A DNA stretch of 64,000 nucleotides from Acidimicrobiales bacterium (GCA_009843525.1 VYDH01000018.1:181258-245257), one strand, 5' to 3'; positions 8,810-17,397 are shown, counted from the first letter of the stretch. Translations and numbers: made by a program. Notes: generated from the letters alone by a model not told the origin.

Positions 8810-10039
8810 ATGAAACGACGCATCTTGGCCTTGCTGGCCGTAGTTGCGCTGCTCGGTGCCGCGTGCGGCAGTGACGACGACACCACAGAGGCCAGCGAGT
8901 CAGCCGGCGCGACGATGTCCAGCATCGACATCGACCACATCCTCAGCGCCGATCTGTCGGCGTGTGAGGAGGCCCCGACCGGCGACCCAATCCGCGTCGG
9001 CATGGCGATGGACTTCAGCGACGTGGTCGGCTTCGTCGACATTCCGGGCTCCAAGCTGGTGCCCTACATCGCCGAGCTCGCGAACTGCCGCGGCGGTTTC
9101 AACGGTCGGCCAGTCGAGGTGCGGGTCGCCGAGGTCGGCGACGACGCTGCGCTCGCCACCGAGGACCTCCTGGACTGGGGTGCGCACTTCCTGATCGGCC
9201 CGCCGTTCGCCGACTTCGCCCTTCCGATCCTGCAGACCACGGGCGGCACCGTCCCGCTGTTCGTGGCGGCATCCACCGAGCCGACCTTGGCAGACGCTGC
9301 CATCAACTCGTACCTGGTCACCTTCGACGATCACCAGATGTCGGGTGCTGCTGCCCAGTGGGCGCTGGACCAGGGCATCACCCGGGCCATCGTGTTCACC
9401 GAGGGTGAGGGCATTCCCTACACCGGCGTCAACCCAGATGCGTTCATCGCCGCGTTTGAAGCCGGCGGCGGCGAGGTGGTGAGCGTGCAGACCTATGTCT
9501 GGTTCGTGGACACCGACTTCTCCTCGCAGGTGAACGAGATCGCCCAGATCTCCGAGAACAACGAGGTCGTCTTCTCGGCGGCATTGGGCTTCCAGGTCAC
9601 CGCGCTGCGGGGCCAGCTCGAAGGCCAGGGTCTCGACAATCTCACCTACGTCGGCACCGACGCGCTGGACGCCACCGGCATCCAGGTGGAGGCCAACAAC
9701 GAGGGCATCGCCCACACGCCGCACACCAGCATCACTGCGGGCGACCGCATCGACTCGATGCTCGCTGCGTTCGAGGCCGAAAAGGGCGAGGCGCTCGAGA
9801 GCCGTGGCTTCATGGCGCTCTATGTCGACTCGATGTTCATCGGCATCCAGGGCATGCTCGACTGCGGCTGCGACGACACCGCCCAGATCGGCGAGGCCGT
9901 CCAGCAGATCTCTGGTTTCCAGGGGCTGTCGGGCGAGATCACCTACGAAGGCACCAACGGCATCCCGCCGAAGGCAGTGCCGATCAATCGCATCGTGAAC
10001 GGCGAGGACGTGCTCGTCGACACCATCACGATCAAGTAA
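8810..10039 (+). CDS. ABC transporter substrate-binding lipoprotein, branched-chain amino acid type
   Basis: A 409-residue type I periplasmic-binding-fold protein. A lipoprotein signal ends in LLGAAC (Cys19), so it is anchored outside the membrane. The following sequence has the Leu/Ile/Val-binding layout (start IRVGMAMDFSDVVG, a GPPF loop, and hinge segments near 170 and 300). It feeds the three downstream transporter genes. GAGGGG precedes the ATG. The ligand need not be an amino acid: family members also carry amides, urea and aromatic acids. Its position beside two amine ligases suggests an amine or amide ligand (inference). Confidence 0.9.
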   Translation: MKRRILALLAVVALLGAACGSDDDTTEASESAGATMSSIDIDHILSADLSACEEAPTGDPIRVGMAMDFSDVVGFVDIPGSKLVPYIAELANCRGGFNGRPVEVRVAEVGDDAALATEDLLDWGAHFLIGPPFADFALPILQTTGGTVPLFVAASTEPTLADAAINSYLVTFDDHQMSGAAAQWALDQGITRAIVFTEGEGIPYTGVNPDAFIAAFEAGGGEVVSVQTYVWFVDTDFSSQVNEIAQISENNEVVFSAALGFQVTALRGQLEGQGLDNLTYVGTDALDATGIQVEANNEGIAHTPHTSITAGDRIDSMLAAFEAEKGEALESRGFMALYVDSMFIGIQGMLDCGCDDTAQIGEAVQQISGFQGLSGEITYEGTNGIPPKAVPINRIVNGEDVLVDTITIK

Positions 10040-10054
10040 GCGCACGATCAAGTA
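10027..10054 (+). repeat. 12-bp direct repeat at the binding-protein stop
   Basis: CACGATCAAGTA occurs at 10027-10038 and again at 10043-10054, four bases apart. The first copy contains the binding-protein stop codon. It looks like a small slippage duplication just before the next start codon at 10060, with no evident function. Confidence 0.6.
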
Positions 10055-10059
10055 GGTCC

Positions 10060-10833
10060 GTGCTCGAAGTCGAAGGCCTCACTGCCCGGTACGGCTCCAT
10101 AGCCGCACTGCGCGGCGCGGCCCTCAGCGTCGGGTCCGGTGAGGTTGTCGGCCTCATCGGGCCCAACGGCGCGGGCAAGACCACCCTGCTGTCGTCCATC
10201 GCCGGGTTGCTGTCGCCGGCCGAGGGCCGGGTCACCTTCGAGGGGAAGGACATCACCGGCCGTTCGCCGGAACAGCTACTGCGATCGGGCGTCGCGCTCG
10301 TGCCTGAGCACCGCCGCATCTTCGCCGACCTCACGGTGGAGGAGAACCTGCGGATCGGCGGCGTGACCGTGCCGGCCGCGAAGCGCGCCGAGCTGCTGGA
10401 CGAGATGGCCGAGCGCTTCGTGGTGCTCAAGGAGAAGTGGGATGTCCCGGCTGGCTATCTGTCGGGCGGCGAGGCGCAGCAGCTCGCCATCGGGCGGGCG
10501 CTGATGTCGGCGCCCCGGCTGCTGATGATGGACGAGCCCTCGCTGGGCCTCGCCCCGGTGCTCGTGGACCTGGTGTTCGAGCTGATCGGCACGCTGCGCG
10601 ATCAGGGCCGTACGTTGCTCGTCGTGGAGCAGAACGCCGCCCGGATGCTCGAAGTGTCCGACCGTGCCTACGTGCTGCGCAGCGGCGAGGTGGTGGCGTC
10701 GGGCACGGGCCGAGAACTGAGCCAGCGCGACGACCTGTTCGACACCTTCGTCGGATCAGTCGTGGCGCCTGACGAAGGTCTGCCCGCCGCAGGCTCGCCC
10801 GTGGCGAACGGTGCGGGAGGCGGAACGGCGTGA
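10060..10833 (+). CDS. livF: ABC transporter ATP-binding protein, LivF type
   Basis: A 257-residue ATPase of the branched-chain amino acid transporter family. Walker A is GPNGAGKTT, the signature is LSGGEAQQLAIG and Walker B is LLMMDEPSLGLAP, followed by the switch His region rendered as VVEQNAARM. The ending LRSGEVVASGTG is typical of LivF. The start is GTG 10060, twenty bases after the binding-protein gene. The stop overlaps the start of the permease gene by four bases (GTGA). An extra Ala/Gly-rich tail of about 20 residues follows the usual end. Confidence 0.92.
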   Translation: MLEVEGLTARYGSIAALRGAALSVGSGEVVGLIGPNGAGKTTLLSSIAGLLSPAEGRVTFEGKDITGRSPEQLLRSGVALVPEHRRIFADLTVEENLRIGGVTVPAAKRAELLDEMAERFVVLKEKWDVPAGYLSGGEAQQLAIGRALMSAPRLLMMDEPSLGLAPVLVDLVFELIGTLRDQGRTLLVVEQNAARMLEVSDRAYVLRSGEVVASGTGRELSQRDDLFDTFVGSVVAPDEGLPAAGSPVANGAGGGTA

Positions 10834-11717
10834 CTGAGCTCGCACAGAACCTCATCGACGGCCTCGGCCGGGGCAGCATCTATGCCCTGCTGGCGCTGGG
10901 CGTGGCGGTCGTCTTCGGCGTGATGCACCTGCTGAACTTCGCTCACGGCGAGCTCATCACCGTCGGCGGCTACGTCGCGCTGTGGACCCTCGGCGCAGGC
11001 TGGTCGTGGTACATCGTCACGCCGCTCATCGTGCTGAGCGCCGTGCTGACCTCGCTGGCGATCGAGCGGGTCGCCTTCTCGCGGGTGCGGGGCAGCTCCG
11101 ACTTCACGCTGCTGCTGACGTCGTTCGGCGTGCACTTCGTGATCTCCGCGATCTTCCTGCTGTACGTGTCGGCCTCGGTCAAGCCGTTCGACCGGCCTTC
11201 GTGGGTCACCAACACTTACTCGGTCGGTCCGCTCAACATCGAGGTGTATGACACCGTCGTCATCGTCGTGACCGTGCTGACGCTGATCGGCACCACGCTG
11301 TTGCTGCAGCGGACCATGTTCGGGCTGTCCTTGCGGGCGGCAGCGGCCGATTTTGACACCGCCCGGCTGATGGGCGTTCGCTCCGACACGGTGATCCGGG
11401 GGGCGTTCGCCCTGTCGGGGCTGCTGGCGGGCATTGCCGGGGTGTTCTGGCTGATGCGAGCCGGCAGCATCAGTCCCAGCGCCGGCATCACGCCCATGCT
11501 GAAGGGCGTGCTGGCCGCGCTGATCGGCGGTCTCGGCAGCCTTCGCGGGGCGGTGATCGGCGGACTGGTGCTGGGGCTGGCGGAGGTGCTGCTGCGCTCC
11601 CGTCTGCCAGACAGCATCGCCAGCCTCACCGAAGGCGTGGTGTTCCTGCTGATCGCCCTGCTGTTCATCTTCCGGCCGCAAGGCCTGGTCACGGTCAAGC
11701 ACGCCGTGCGGGTGTGA
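10830..11717 (+). CDS. livH: branched-chain-type ABC permease, LivH type
   Basis: A 295-residue inner-membrane permease with about eight hydrophobic segments. The opening (GSIYALLALGVAVVFGVMHL) and the cytoplasmic EAA-like loop GLSLRAAAADFDTARLMGV are diagnostic of the LivH family, where the latter contacts the ATPase. The start GTG overlaps the livF stop. It pairs with the LivM half of the next gene to form the channel. Confidence 0.92.
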   Translation: MTELAQNLIDGLGRGSIYALLALGVAVVFGVMHLLNFAHGELITVGGYVALWTLGAGWSWYIVTPLIVLSAVLTSLAIERVAFSRVRGSSDFTLLLTSFGVHFVISAIFLLYVSASVKPFDRPSWVTNTYSVGPLNIEVYDTVVIVVTVLTLIGTTLLLQRTMFGLSLRAAAADFDTARLMGVRSDTVIRGAFALSGLLAGIAGVFWLMRAGSISPSAGITPMLKGVLAALIGGLGSLRGAVIGGLVLGLAEVLLRSRLPDSIASLTEGVVFLLIALLFIFRPQGLVTVKHAVRV

Positions 11718-11730
11718 TCGAGCTGACCTG

Positions 11731-13617
11731 ATGTTCCCGCGACCCGGACGTGACGTCGGCTTCCCCGTAGCCGGATGCGCCCTGCTCTTCGCCGTCTTCC
11801 TGGCCGGCGGCCTCATCTACGAGAGCTTCCAGGGCCGGGCCGCCGAGCGCCTGGTGACGGTGATGCTGATCGACGCCATCATCGTGCTCGGCATCCAGAT
11901 CTACGTCGGCAACACCGGTGTGCTGTCGTTCGGCCACATCGGCTTCGGCGCCATCGCCGGCTACGCCTTCGCGGTCTTTGCCATCAGCCCCGAAGAGAAG
12001 CTCAAGCGGATCCCCGACGCGCCGTTCGGCTTGAACGATGTGCTGCTGAACCCGGCGCTGGCCGTCGCGGTGGCCATCGGCGTCACGGTGCTGGTCGCGC
12101 TCGTGGTGGGCATCGGACTGGCGCGCTCGGGTGCGGAATCGGGCGCCGTCGCGGCCACCGTCATCACCCTGGCGCTGCTGTTCGTCACCCACGAGGTGGC
12201 GCGCAACTGGCCGGATCTGACCGGCGGCAACCGTGCAGGCCTTACCTTCAAGGTGGGGGCTGCGCTTGACAGCAGGCTTCCGATCTACCTATGCCTGCTG
12301 GGAGCACTGATCGTGGCGCGGCTGTTCGCGCAGAGCCGCAGCGGCAAGCTCGCCGTTGCCGCTCGTGAAGACAATCTGGCCGCACGCGCCATGGGTGTGA
12401 ACCCACTCGTGCAGCAGACAGCGGCGCTGCTCATCTCCGTCGCGGTGGTGAGCGTCGGGTCGTCGCTGCGGGTGTACGAGAACGGCTCGATCCTGCCCGA
12501 CGACTTCTTCTTCAACTACACGCTGCTGACGCTGGCCATGCTGATCGTCGGCGGCCGCAACAGCGTTACCGGAGCGCTCGTCGGCGTTGCGGTGATGACG
12601 ATCGGACGCGAGCTGGCCCGGCGCCTCGGGCAGGACGGCTTCGAGGTGTTCGGGCTCGGCCTCGATGCGGCGCCGCTCGACTGGATCTTCCGCGAGAACC
12701 TGCAGACGGTCTTTTTGGGCCTAGCGATGCTCGGCTTCATGATCTTCCGGTCCGAAGGGCTGCTGGGGGACTGGGAGTTGGACAGCTGGCTGTGGCGCCT
12801 GTGGCATCGCCGCAAGCCCGAAACCCAACCCGAGCCGCTGGCGGAAGTCGCTCCCGTGGGCTTGCACGCCGAGGTGCCCCATGAGGGCGCAGCACTGGAG
12901 GCGGGTGACATCGTCGTCGACTTCGGCGGCTTCCGGGCGCTCGACGGTGCCGGCCTCAGCGTGGCGCCCGACGAGGTCGTGGGGCTGATCGGCCCCAATG
13001 GCGCCGGCAAGACGACGCTGGTGAACGTCATCACGGGGATGGTGGAACCCGCGGAAGGCTGGTTCAGGCTGGGCGAGCGCGAGCTCACAGCAGCTCCGAG
13101 CCACGAGATCGCCCGTGCCGGACTGCTGCGCACCTTCCAGAACCTGCGGCTGTTCGACGCGTTGACCGTGCGCCAGAACGTGGAGCTGGCCGGCCGAGTG
13201 GCAGCCCGGCACCGGCCGGGACGTCATCCCCAGGCCGATGCGCTCATCGGCGAGGCCGGATTGTGGGACGTGCGGGACCGCCGCGCCCGCGAGCTGGACT
13301 ACGGCAGTGCGCGGCGACTGGAACTGGCCCGAGCGGCGGCCATGGCGCCGACCTACCTGCTGCTGGACGAGCCCACCAGCGGCATGAGCGATGCGGAGTC
13401 GAACGAGATGATCCGGCGCATCCGGCATATGGCTGCCGCCGTCGATGCGGGCGTCCTGGTGATCGATCACGATCTCAACTTCATCACCGGCATCAGCGAC
13501 CGCATCTACGTGCTCGATCAGGGTCAGGTGATCAGCGTTGGAACGCCCGACGAGGTGCAGGCCGACCCCGCCGTGCGTGCTGCGTATCTCGGAGCCGAGA
13601 GCGACACCCAGACCTGA
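11731..13617 (+). CDS. LivM permease - LivG ATPase fusion
   Basis: A 628-residue two-domain protein. Residues 1-350 are a LivM-type permease (GNTGVLSFGHIGFGAIAGY; loop AAREDNLAARAMGVN). A linker of about 35 residues follows, then a LivG-type ATPase from about 388: Walker A GPNGAGKTT, signature replaced by LDYGSARRLELARA, Walker B YLLLDEPTSGM, switch His in IDHDLNF. LivM-LivG fusions occur in several actinobacterial transporters. The reading frame through the linker is unbroken. With livF, livH and the binding lipoprotein this completes one importer. Confidence 0.92.
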   Translation: MFPRPGRDVGFPVAGCALLFAVFLAGGLIYESFQGRAAERLVTVMLIDAIIVLGIQIYVGNTGVLSFGHIGFGAIAGYAFAVFAISPEEKLKRIPDAPFGLNDVLLNPALAVAVAIGVTVLVALVVGIGLARSGAESGAVAATVITLALLFVTHEVARNWPDLTGGNRAGLTFKVGAALDSRLPIYLCLLGALIVARLFAQSRSGKLAVAAREDNLAARAMGVNPLVQQTAALLISVAVVSVGSSLRVYENGSILPDDFFFNYTLLTLAMLIVGGRNSVTGALVGVAVMTIGRELARRLGQDGFEVFGLGLDAAPLDWIFRENLQTVFLGLAMLGFMIFRSEGLLGDWELDSWLWRLWHRRKPETQPEPLAEVAPVGLHAEVPHEGAALEAGDIVVDFGGFRALDGAGLSVAPDEVVGLIGPNGAGKTTLVNVITGMVEPAEGWFRLGERELTAAPSHEIARAGLLRTFQNLRLFDALTVRQNVELAGRVAARHRPGRHPQADALIGEAGLWDVRDRRARELDYGSARRLELARAAAMAPTYLLLDEPTSGMSDAESNEMIRRIRHMAAAVDAGVLVIDHDLNFITGISDRIYVLDQGQVISVGTPDEVQADPAVRAAYLGAESDTQT

Positions 13618-13640
13618 CGCTGAGTACTCTCGGGAGCACT

Positions 13641-14378
13641 ATGAGCACCACAACGCTCGAACGGACGTCAGAGCCGCAGCGAATCTGGCATGAGGGCGAC
13701 GCCGACATTCCCGCCGAGTTCCATGAGCTGCTCGTGCGGATGCTGAGCTACCACGTCGAGAACAGTGCCAATCCTCACTACACCGACTTGCTCACCAAGC
13801 TGTGGGATCGCTGCCTGCGGTTCGCGCCCGACGAAGCCACCAAGGGACTGCTGGTCAAGCTGATGCAGCAGGAAGTGGAGCACGGGATCATCAATGCCCA
13901 GATCCTGTCCGGCTTGGGTGTCGACCATGTCGACCGTCCCATCGAGCAGTACGCGTTCCGCCACCCGATGGAGACGTTCTGCGACCTGTCGTACTTCCAT
14001 GCGCTCATCGACCGGGTGGGCGTCTATATCGGCGAAACCTGGGACGGCGTGCCCTACAAGCCCCTGCTCGACATCGCTACGCGGGTGCACAAGGAAGAGC
14101 TGTTCCACTGCACGCTCGGCTTGCGGAACCTGCGGCTCATCTGCAAGACGCCCGAGGGGCTCGCCGAGGCGAACGAGAAGATCCACTTCTGGTGGCCCGC
14201 GGCGCTGGACATGTTCGGCCGGTCAGATTCCGACTTCGGCGATGCGTACGTGCGCTGGGGCTTGCGGAAGAAGAACAACGCCGACCTCCGCAGGCAGTAC
14301 ATCGCCGACACGAGGCCGCTGCTGGTGGACCTGGGGATCGAGGTGCCGCCGAACCGGCTCAACCGCCGGTTCCTTTAG
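13641..14378 (+). CDS. PaaA/PaaC-like ferritin-fold di-iron protein
   Basis: A 245-residue all-helical protein resembling phenylacetyl-CoA epoxidase catalytic subunits and BoxB-type oxygenases. Two ExxH iron-ligand motifs are visible, EVEHG near residue 78 and HKEELFH near 152, spaced as in ferritin-like di-iron oxygenases. The usual partners PaaB, PaaD and PaaE are not nearby, so it may act with other components or on another CoA ester. GGGAG lies five bases before the ATG. It precedes MaoC-like and enoyl-CoA hydratase genes, fitting acyl-CoA or aromatic-CoA catabolism. Confidence 0.75.
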   Translation: MSTTTLERTSEPQRIWHEGDADIPAEFHELLVRMLSYHVENSANPHYTDLLTKLWDRCLRFAPDEATKGLLVKLMQQEVEHGIINAQILSGLGVDHVDRPIEQYAFRHPMETFCDLSYFHALIDRVGVYIGETWDGVPYKPLLDIATRVHKEELFHCTLGLRNLRLICKTPEGLAEANEKIHFWWPAALDMFGRSDSDFGDAYVRWGLRKKNNADLRRQYIADTRPLLVDLGIEVPPNRLNRRFL

Positions 14379-14384
14379 CCGGCC

Positions 14385-14672
14385 ATGGATCCTGCAGCCG
14401 CCGGCGGTCTCGCGGTCCGGGTGACGCGGCCGGCGCCTGAGGTGGCGTTCATCGAGACATCGTCGTCGGCGCACTGGGAGTGCTTCTGGGTTGCCGAAGG
14501 CGAGCACACGCTCGTCGTCGGTGCTTTCGACCGGGGCGACAAGTCGACCCCCGAGCCGCGCATCCACGTGATCAACAAGCCCTACGGCTGGGACATGCGG
14601 CCGGCATCTGATCCGCCGTCAGCCGGCGACGACCAAGACCTGCTGGTAGCGGTCTGGCAGCTGCTGAGCTAG
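14385..14672 (+). CDS. small protein of unknown function
   Basis: A 95-residue open frame with the same GC-rich third positions as its neighbours, starting 6 bases after the di-iron protein gene. It has a beta-rich, aromatic middle (AHWECFWVAEGEHTLVVGAF) and no membrane segment or signal. No family is recognised. No good ribosome-binding site precedes it, so it may rely on coupling to the upstream gene. It could be a small accessory subunit of the di-iron enzyme, but the sequence does not resemble PaaB. Confidence 0.5.
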   Translation: MDPAAAGGLAVRVTRPAPEVAFIETSSSAHWECFWVAEGEHTLVVGAFDRGDKSTPEPRIHVINKPYGWDMRPASDPPSAGDDQDLLVAVWQLLS

Positions 14673-14716
14673 AGGCCGAGCGTGTCGAGCGGGATCGCGC
14701 GCAGCGAGGTGTCGGG

Positions 14717-15166
14717 GTGAACTTGGAGACGCTGGGCCAGGTGCTGGTCGAGACAGACGTGGTGGTGGAACCTGATTCGGTGGCACTGCTGGTAGATGCG
14801 CTGGGCACGCCTGACGCCGAGGAAGTGGCGCTGCGGCTGCCGTTCTTCGGGCCGACGGTGGGCGGCGGCGATTCGGTGGTCGGGCCCATCGATCTGAGCC
14901 TTGAGCGAGGTCTGGCCGGTGGTCAGTCGTTCGAATGGCACCGCTCGTTCCGCCTGGGCGAACAGGTCTCGGTGGTGGTGTCGGTGGAGGACATCATCGA
15001 CAAGGGCACGCTGCATCTGGCGACGGTGCTGTCCGAATACCGAGGCGCCGACGGCGATCTGATCCAGCGGCAGCGGACGGTGTTCGTGGAGCGAAAGCCG
15101 CCGGGAGAGCAGGCGCAGACTGCTGCCGCAGACCACGGCGCCGAGTCGGGGGAGCCTGCGTCGTGA
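14717..15166 (+). CDS. MaoC-like N-terminal dehydratase domain protein (hot-dog fold)
   Basis: A 149-residue protein starting at GTG. The pattern (short helix, then PFFGPTVGGGDSVVG and strands around FRLGEQVSVVVSVEDI) matches the FAS1-type / MaoC N-terminal dehydratase half. These proteins lack full catalytic residues and pair with a MaoC partner as a heterodimeric hydratase. Its stop overlaps the GTG start of just such a partner by four bases. The last 20 residues are a low-complexity tail. Confidence 0.7.
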   Translation: MNLETLGQVLVETDVVVEPDSVALLVDALGTPDAEEVALRLPFFGPTVGGGDSVVGPIDLSLERGLAGGQSFEWHRSFRLGEQVSVVVSVEDIIDKGTLHLATVLSEYRGADGDLIQRQRTVFVERKPPGEQAQTAAADHGAESGEPAS

Positions 15167-15540
15167 GCGAGCTGGACTTGACACCCGCCACCGCTCCCGC
15201 CATGACGAGGGAAGCCATGCGCAGCTTCGTCGACGGCGTGAGCGACCCCAACCCGGTGCACACCGACCCCGAGTTCGCGGCCAAGGCCGGGCTGCCCGAT
15301 GTGGTGGTGCAGGCCTCGCACACGACCGCGATAGCGCTCAACGCCCTCATCGCGCAGTTCGGTGCCGATGCGATCCTGAATCTCGACATCCGGCTGCGCG
15401 GCCCAGTCTTTCCCGGCGACGAGGTGACGGTGTCGCCCGTGAGCTATGGCGAGCTGGACCGGGGCGTGGAATTGCGCAACCAGCGGGGCGATGTGGTCGC
15501 TACCGGCATTGTGGTGATGCGCGGCGACCCAGACGAATGA
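15163..15540 (+). CDS. MaoC-family hydratase
   Basis: A 125-residue hot-dog-fold protein. The hydratase motif is visible: SDPNPVHTDPEFA, with catalytic Asp and His, followed by GLPDVVVQ. It should hydrate an enoyl-CoA to a 3-hydroxyacyl-CoA, likely as a heterodimer with the upstream protein. GTG start, GTGA overlap with the upstream gene. An enoyl-CoA hydratase of the crotonase fold follows, so two unrelated hydratases sit side by side. Confidence 0.82.
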   Translation: MSELDLTPATAPAMTREAMRSFVDGVSDPNPVHTDPEFAAKAGLPDVVVQASHTTAIALNALIAQFGADAILNLDIRLRGPVFPGDEVTVSPVSYGELDRGVELRNQRGDVVATGIVVMRGDPDE

Positions 15541-15562
15541 CGCCAACCACAAGGGAGAGCCC

Positions 15563-16351
15563 ATGAGCTACGAGCACCTTCTGTGCGAAGACAGCGACGG
15601 TGTCCGAGTCCTGACCCTGAACCGGCCCCAGAAGTTCAATGCCTGGAACGCCGCCATGCGGGCCGAGATGCGCGACGCGGTCGAGGACACGGCCATGGCT
15701 ACCGATATCCGGGCGCTCATCATCACGGGCGCTGGCAGGGCGTTCTCGGCCGGCGAGGACGTCTCCGAGATGGGCGACCTGACCGAGATGGGCACCCGGG
15801 GCTTCCGTGCGGTGGCCCGCGGCATTCACTCGGTGTTCGATCTGATCGAGGCGCTCGAAGTTCCGGTCATCGCCGCGGTGAATGGCGTCGCAGCGGGCGG
15901 CGGATTCGAGCTGGCGCTGTCGTGCGATTTCCGGGTGATTGCCGAGAATGCCCGTTTCGTCATGCCTGAGGCCAAGGTCGGTCTCATTCCCGGTTCGGGC
16001 GGCTGCTCCCGGCTGGTGCACTACGTGGGGCTGGGCCGTGCCAAGGAGCTCGTGATGCTGTCCCGCAACGTGGCTGCTGACGATGCCAAGGCGATGGGCC
16101 TCGCCACCGAGGTGGCCCCCGATGGCAAGGTCGTGGATGTCGCCTTGGAGCTCGCCGCGGAGATGGAGGCCTTCGCGCCCCTGGCACTGGGCATGGCCAA
16201 GACGGTGCTGAACACCTGCACCGATGTCGACCACGAAACCGGTCGGCGCCTTGAGCGTCTTGGCCAGAGCGTCCTCAAGACCACCGCCGACCACGCCGAG
16301 GGCGCCAGTGCCTTCCTCGAACGCCGCGCCCCCGACTGGCGAGCCCGCTGA
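15563..16351 (+). CDS. enoyl-CoA hydratase/isomerase (crotonase family)
   Basis: A 262-residue crotonase. The CoA-binding and oxyanion segments ITGAGRAFSAGEDV and AAVNGVAAGGGFELALSCDF are intact. The second catalytic region reads PEAKVGLIPGSGG, with Gly/Ser where classic EchA has Glu, so the exact reaction (hydratase, isomerase or another crotonase reaction) is open. GGGAG precedes the ATG. Last of the acyl-CoA gene run starting at 13641. Confidence 0.88.
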   Translation: MSYEHLLCEDSDGVRVLTLNRPQKFNAWNAAMRAEMRDAVEDTAMATDIRALIITGAGRAFSAGEDVSEMGDLTEMGTRGFRAVARGIHSVFDLIEALEVPVIAAVNGVAAGGGFELALSCDFRVIAENARFVMPEAKVGLIPGSGGCSRLVHYVGLGRAKELVMLSRNVAADDAKAMGLATEVAPDGKVVDVALELAAEMEAFAPLALGMAKTVLNTCTDVDHETGRRLERLGQSVLKTTADHAEGASAFLERRAPDWRAR

Positions 16352-16366
16352 GGCGCGTGCGTACCG

Positions 16367-16735
16367 ATGGCAACGTTTGACGACGTGCGCAGGCTCGGGA
16401 TGGAGCTGCCCGAAGTCGTCGAGTCGACCTCATATGGGACGCCAGCCCTCAAGGTTCGCAAGAAGGGCTTCTGCCGGATGTGGGGTGAACGCGAGCACCG
16501 CCGCGATCAGGTTTTCGATACCGAGGTGCTGGTGCTGTTCTGCGACCTCGAGATGAAGGCCGTGCTGCTCGAGAACCATCCCGATGCGCTGTTCACGGTG
16601 CCGCACTACGACGGGTATGGCTCCGTGCTCGTTCGGCTCGCCGACGTTGATCTTGACGATCTCGCGGAGTGGCTCGAGGAGAGCTACCGCACCAAGGCCC
16701 CCGACACGCTCCTCCGCCAGCTCGACGCCGGCTGA
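16367..16735 (+). CDS. MmcQ/YjbR family protein
   Basis: A 122-residue protein of the MmcQ/YjbR fold: opening LGMELPEVVESTSYGTPALK, then a central basic strand (VRKKGFCRMWGE) and the ending DLAEWLEESY. The family has a CyaY-like fold and is often called DNA-binding, but no function is firmly known. It is 15 bases after the enoyl-CoA hydratase and converges on the PPOX gene. Confidence 0.8.
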   Translation: MATFDDVRRLGMELPEVVESTSYGTPALKVRKKGFCRMWGEREHRRDQVFDTEVLVLFCDLEMKAVLLENHPDALFTVPHYDGYGSVLVRLADVDLDDLAEWLEESYRTKAPDTLLRQLDAG

Positions 16736-16760
16736 GCCGACGACTGCTTGGGCACGACCG

Positions 16761-17228
16761 CTAGTCGCCGGCGAGGCGGGCGGGGAAGCCGCCTTTGGAG
16801 ATCGGGCCCCAGCTCTCGATGTGCAAGCGCAGCAGCACCTTGTCTTGACGGGTCATGGCCTCGCGGTACTCGTCCCAATCGGAATGCTCGCCGCTGATCA
16901 CCCGGAAGTACTCGACGAGTCCGTCCATGGCGTCGGGCAGGTCCTCGACCTCGCCTCGGCATTCGAGCTGGACCCACTCGCCGTTCCAAGCATCCGACAT
17001 GACCACGACCCATGCCTGTGAATTGCGTCGCAGGTTGAGCGACTTGGCTCGGTCGGGATAGCTGCTGACGAGCACCGCATCACCGGCCTCGTCGAGGCCC
17101 ATGGTGACCAGCGATGCCTGCGGGCGACCGTCCCGCCGGAGCGTCAGCAGCACACCGTGATGCCGTTCCCGCACGAACTCCAGCAGCTCTGCGCGCTCCA
17201 CAATGCGGTCCGTCGCGATCGACACCAT
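16761..17228 (-). CDS. PPOX-class F420/FMN-dependent oxidoreductase
   Basis: A 155-residue split-barrel flavin protein. The opening RERHHGVLLTLRRDGRPQAS and the SSYPDRAKSLNLRRN segment are typical of the actinobacterial PPOX class, which uses F420 or FMN. An open frame extends to 17324, but the ATG at 17228 follows AGGGAGGA at ideal spacing and is chosen. Substrate unknown. Divergent from the tandem CoA-transferase, with an inverted repeat between them. Confidence 0.85.
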   Translation of the reverse strand: MVSIATDRIVERAELLEFVRERHHGVLLTLRRDGRPQASLVTMGLDEAGDAVLVSSYPDRAKSLNLRRNSQAWVVVMSDAWNGEWVQLECRGEVEDLPDAMDGLVEYFRVISGEHSDWDEYREAMTRQDKVLLRLHIESWGPISKGGFPARLAGD

Positions 17229-17280
17229 CTGGTCCTCCCTGGCTCGGCTCAACAGCCCTGGCAGTCTCGCCGATGTTTCT

Positions 17281-17312
17281 GCCGCTCGGCACTGCGATGA
17301 TCGCCGAGCGGC
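17281..17312. promoter_or_regulatory. 10-bp inverted repeat between divergent genes
   Basis: GCCGCTCGGC (17281-17290) and its perfect complement GCCGAGCGGC (17303-17312) are 12 bases apart. The repeat lies between the starts of the PPOX gene (17228, minus) and the CoA-transferase (17398, plus). Since both genes read away from it, it cannot terminate either, so an operator is the better reading. Confidence 0.45.
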
Positions 17313-17397
17313 GTCGGTTCGCATGGCATGCGCGTACAGGGAAGAATCAGCCCCACGCCGTGCACTGAGCCGGCGCAGATGAGGGGTGAAGTTCGAG

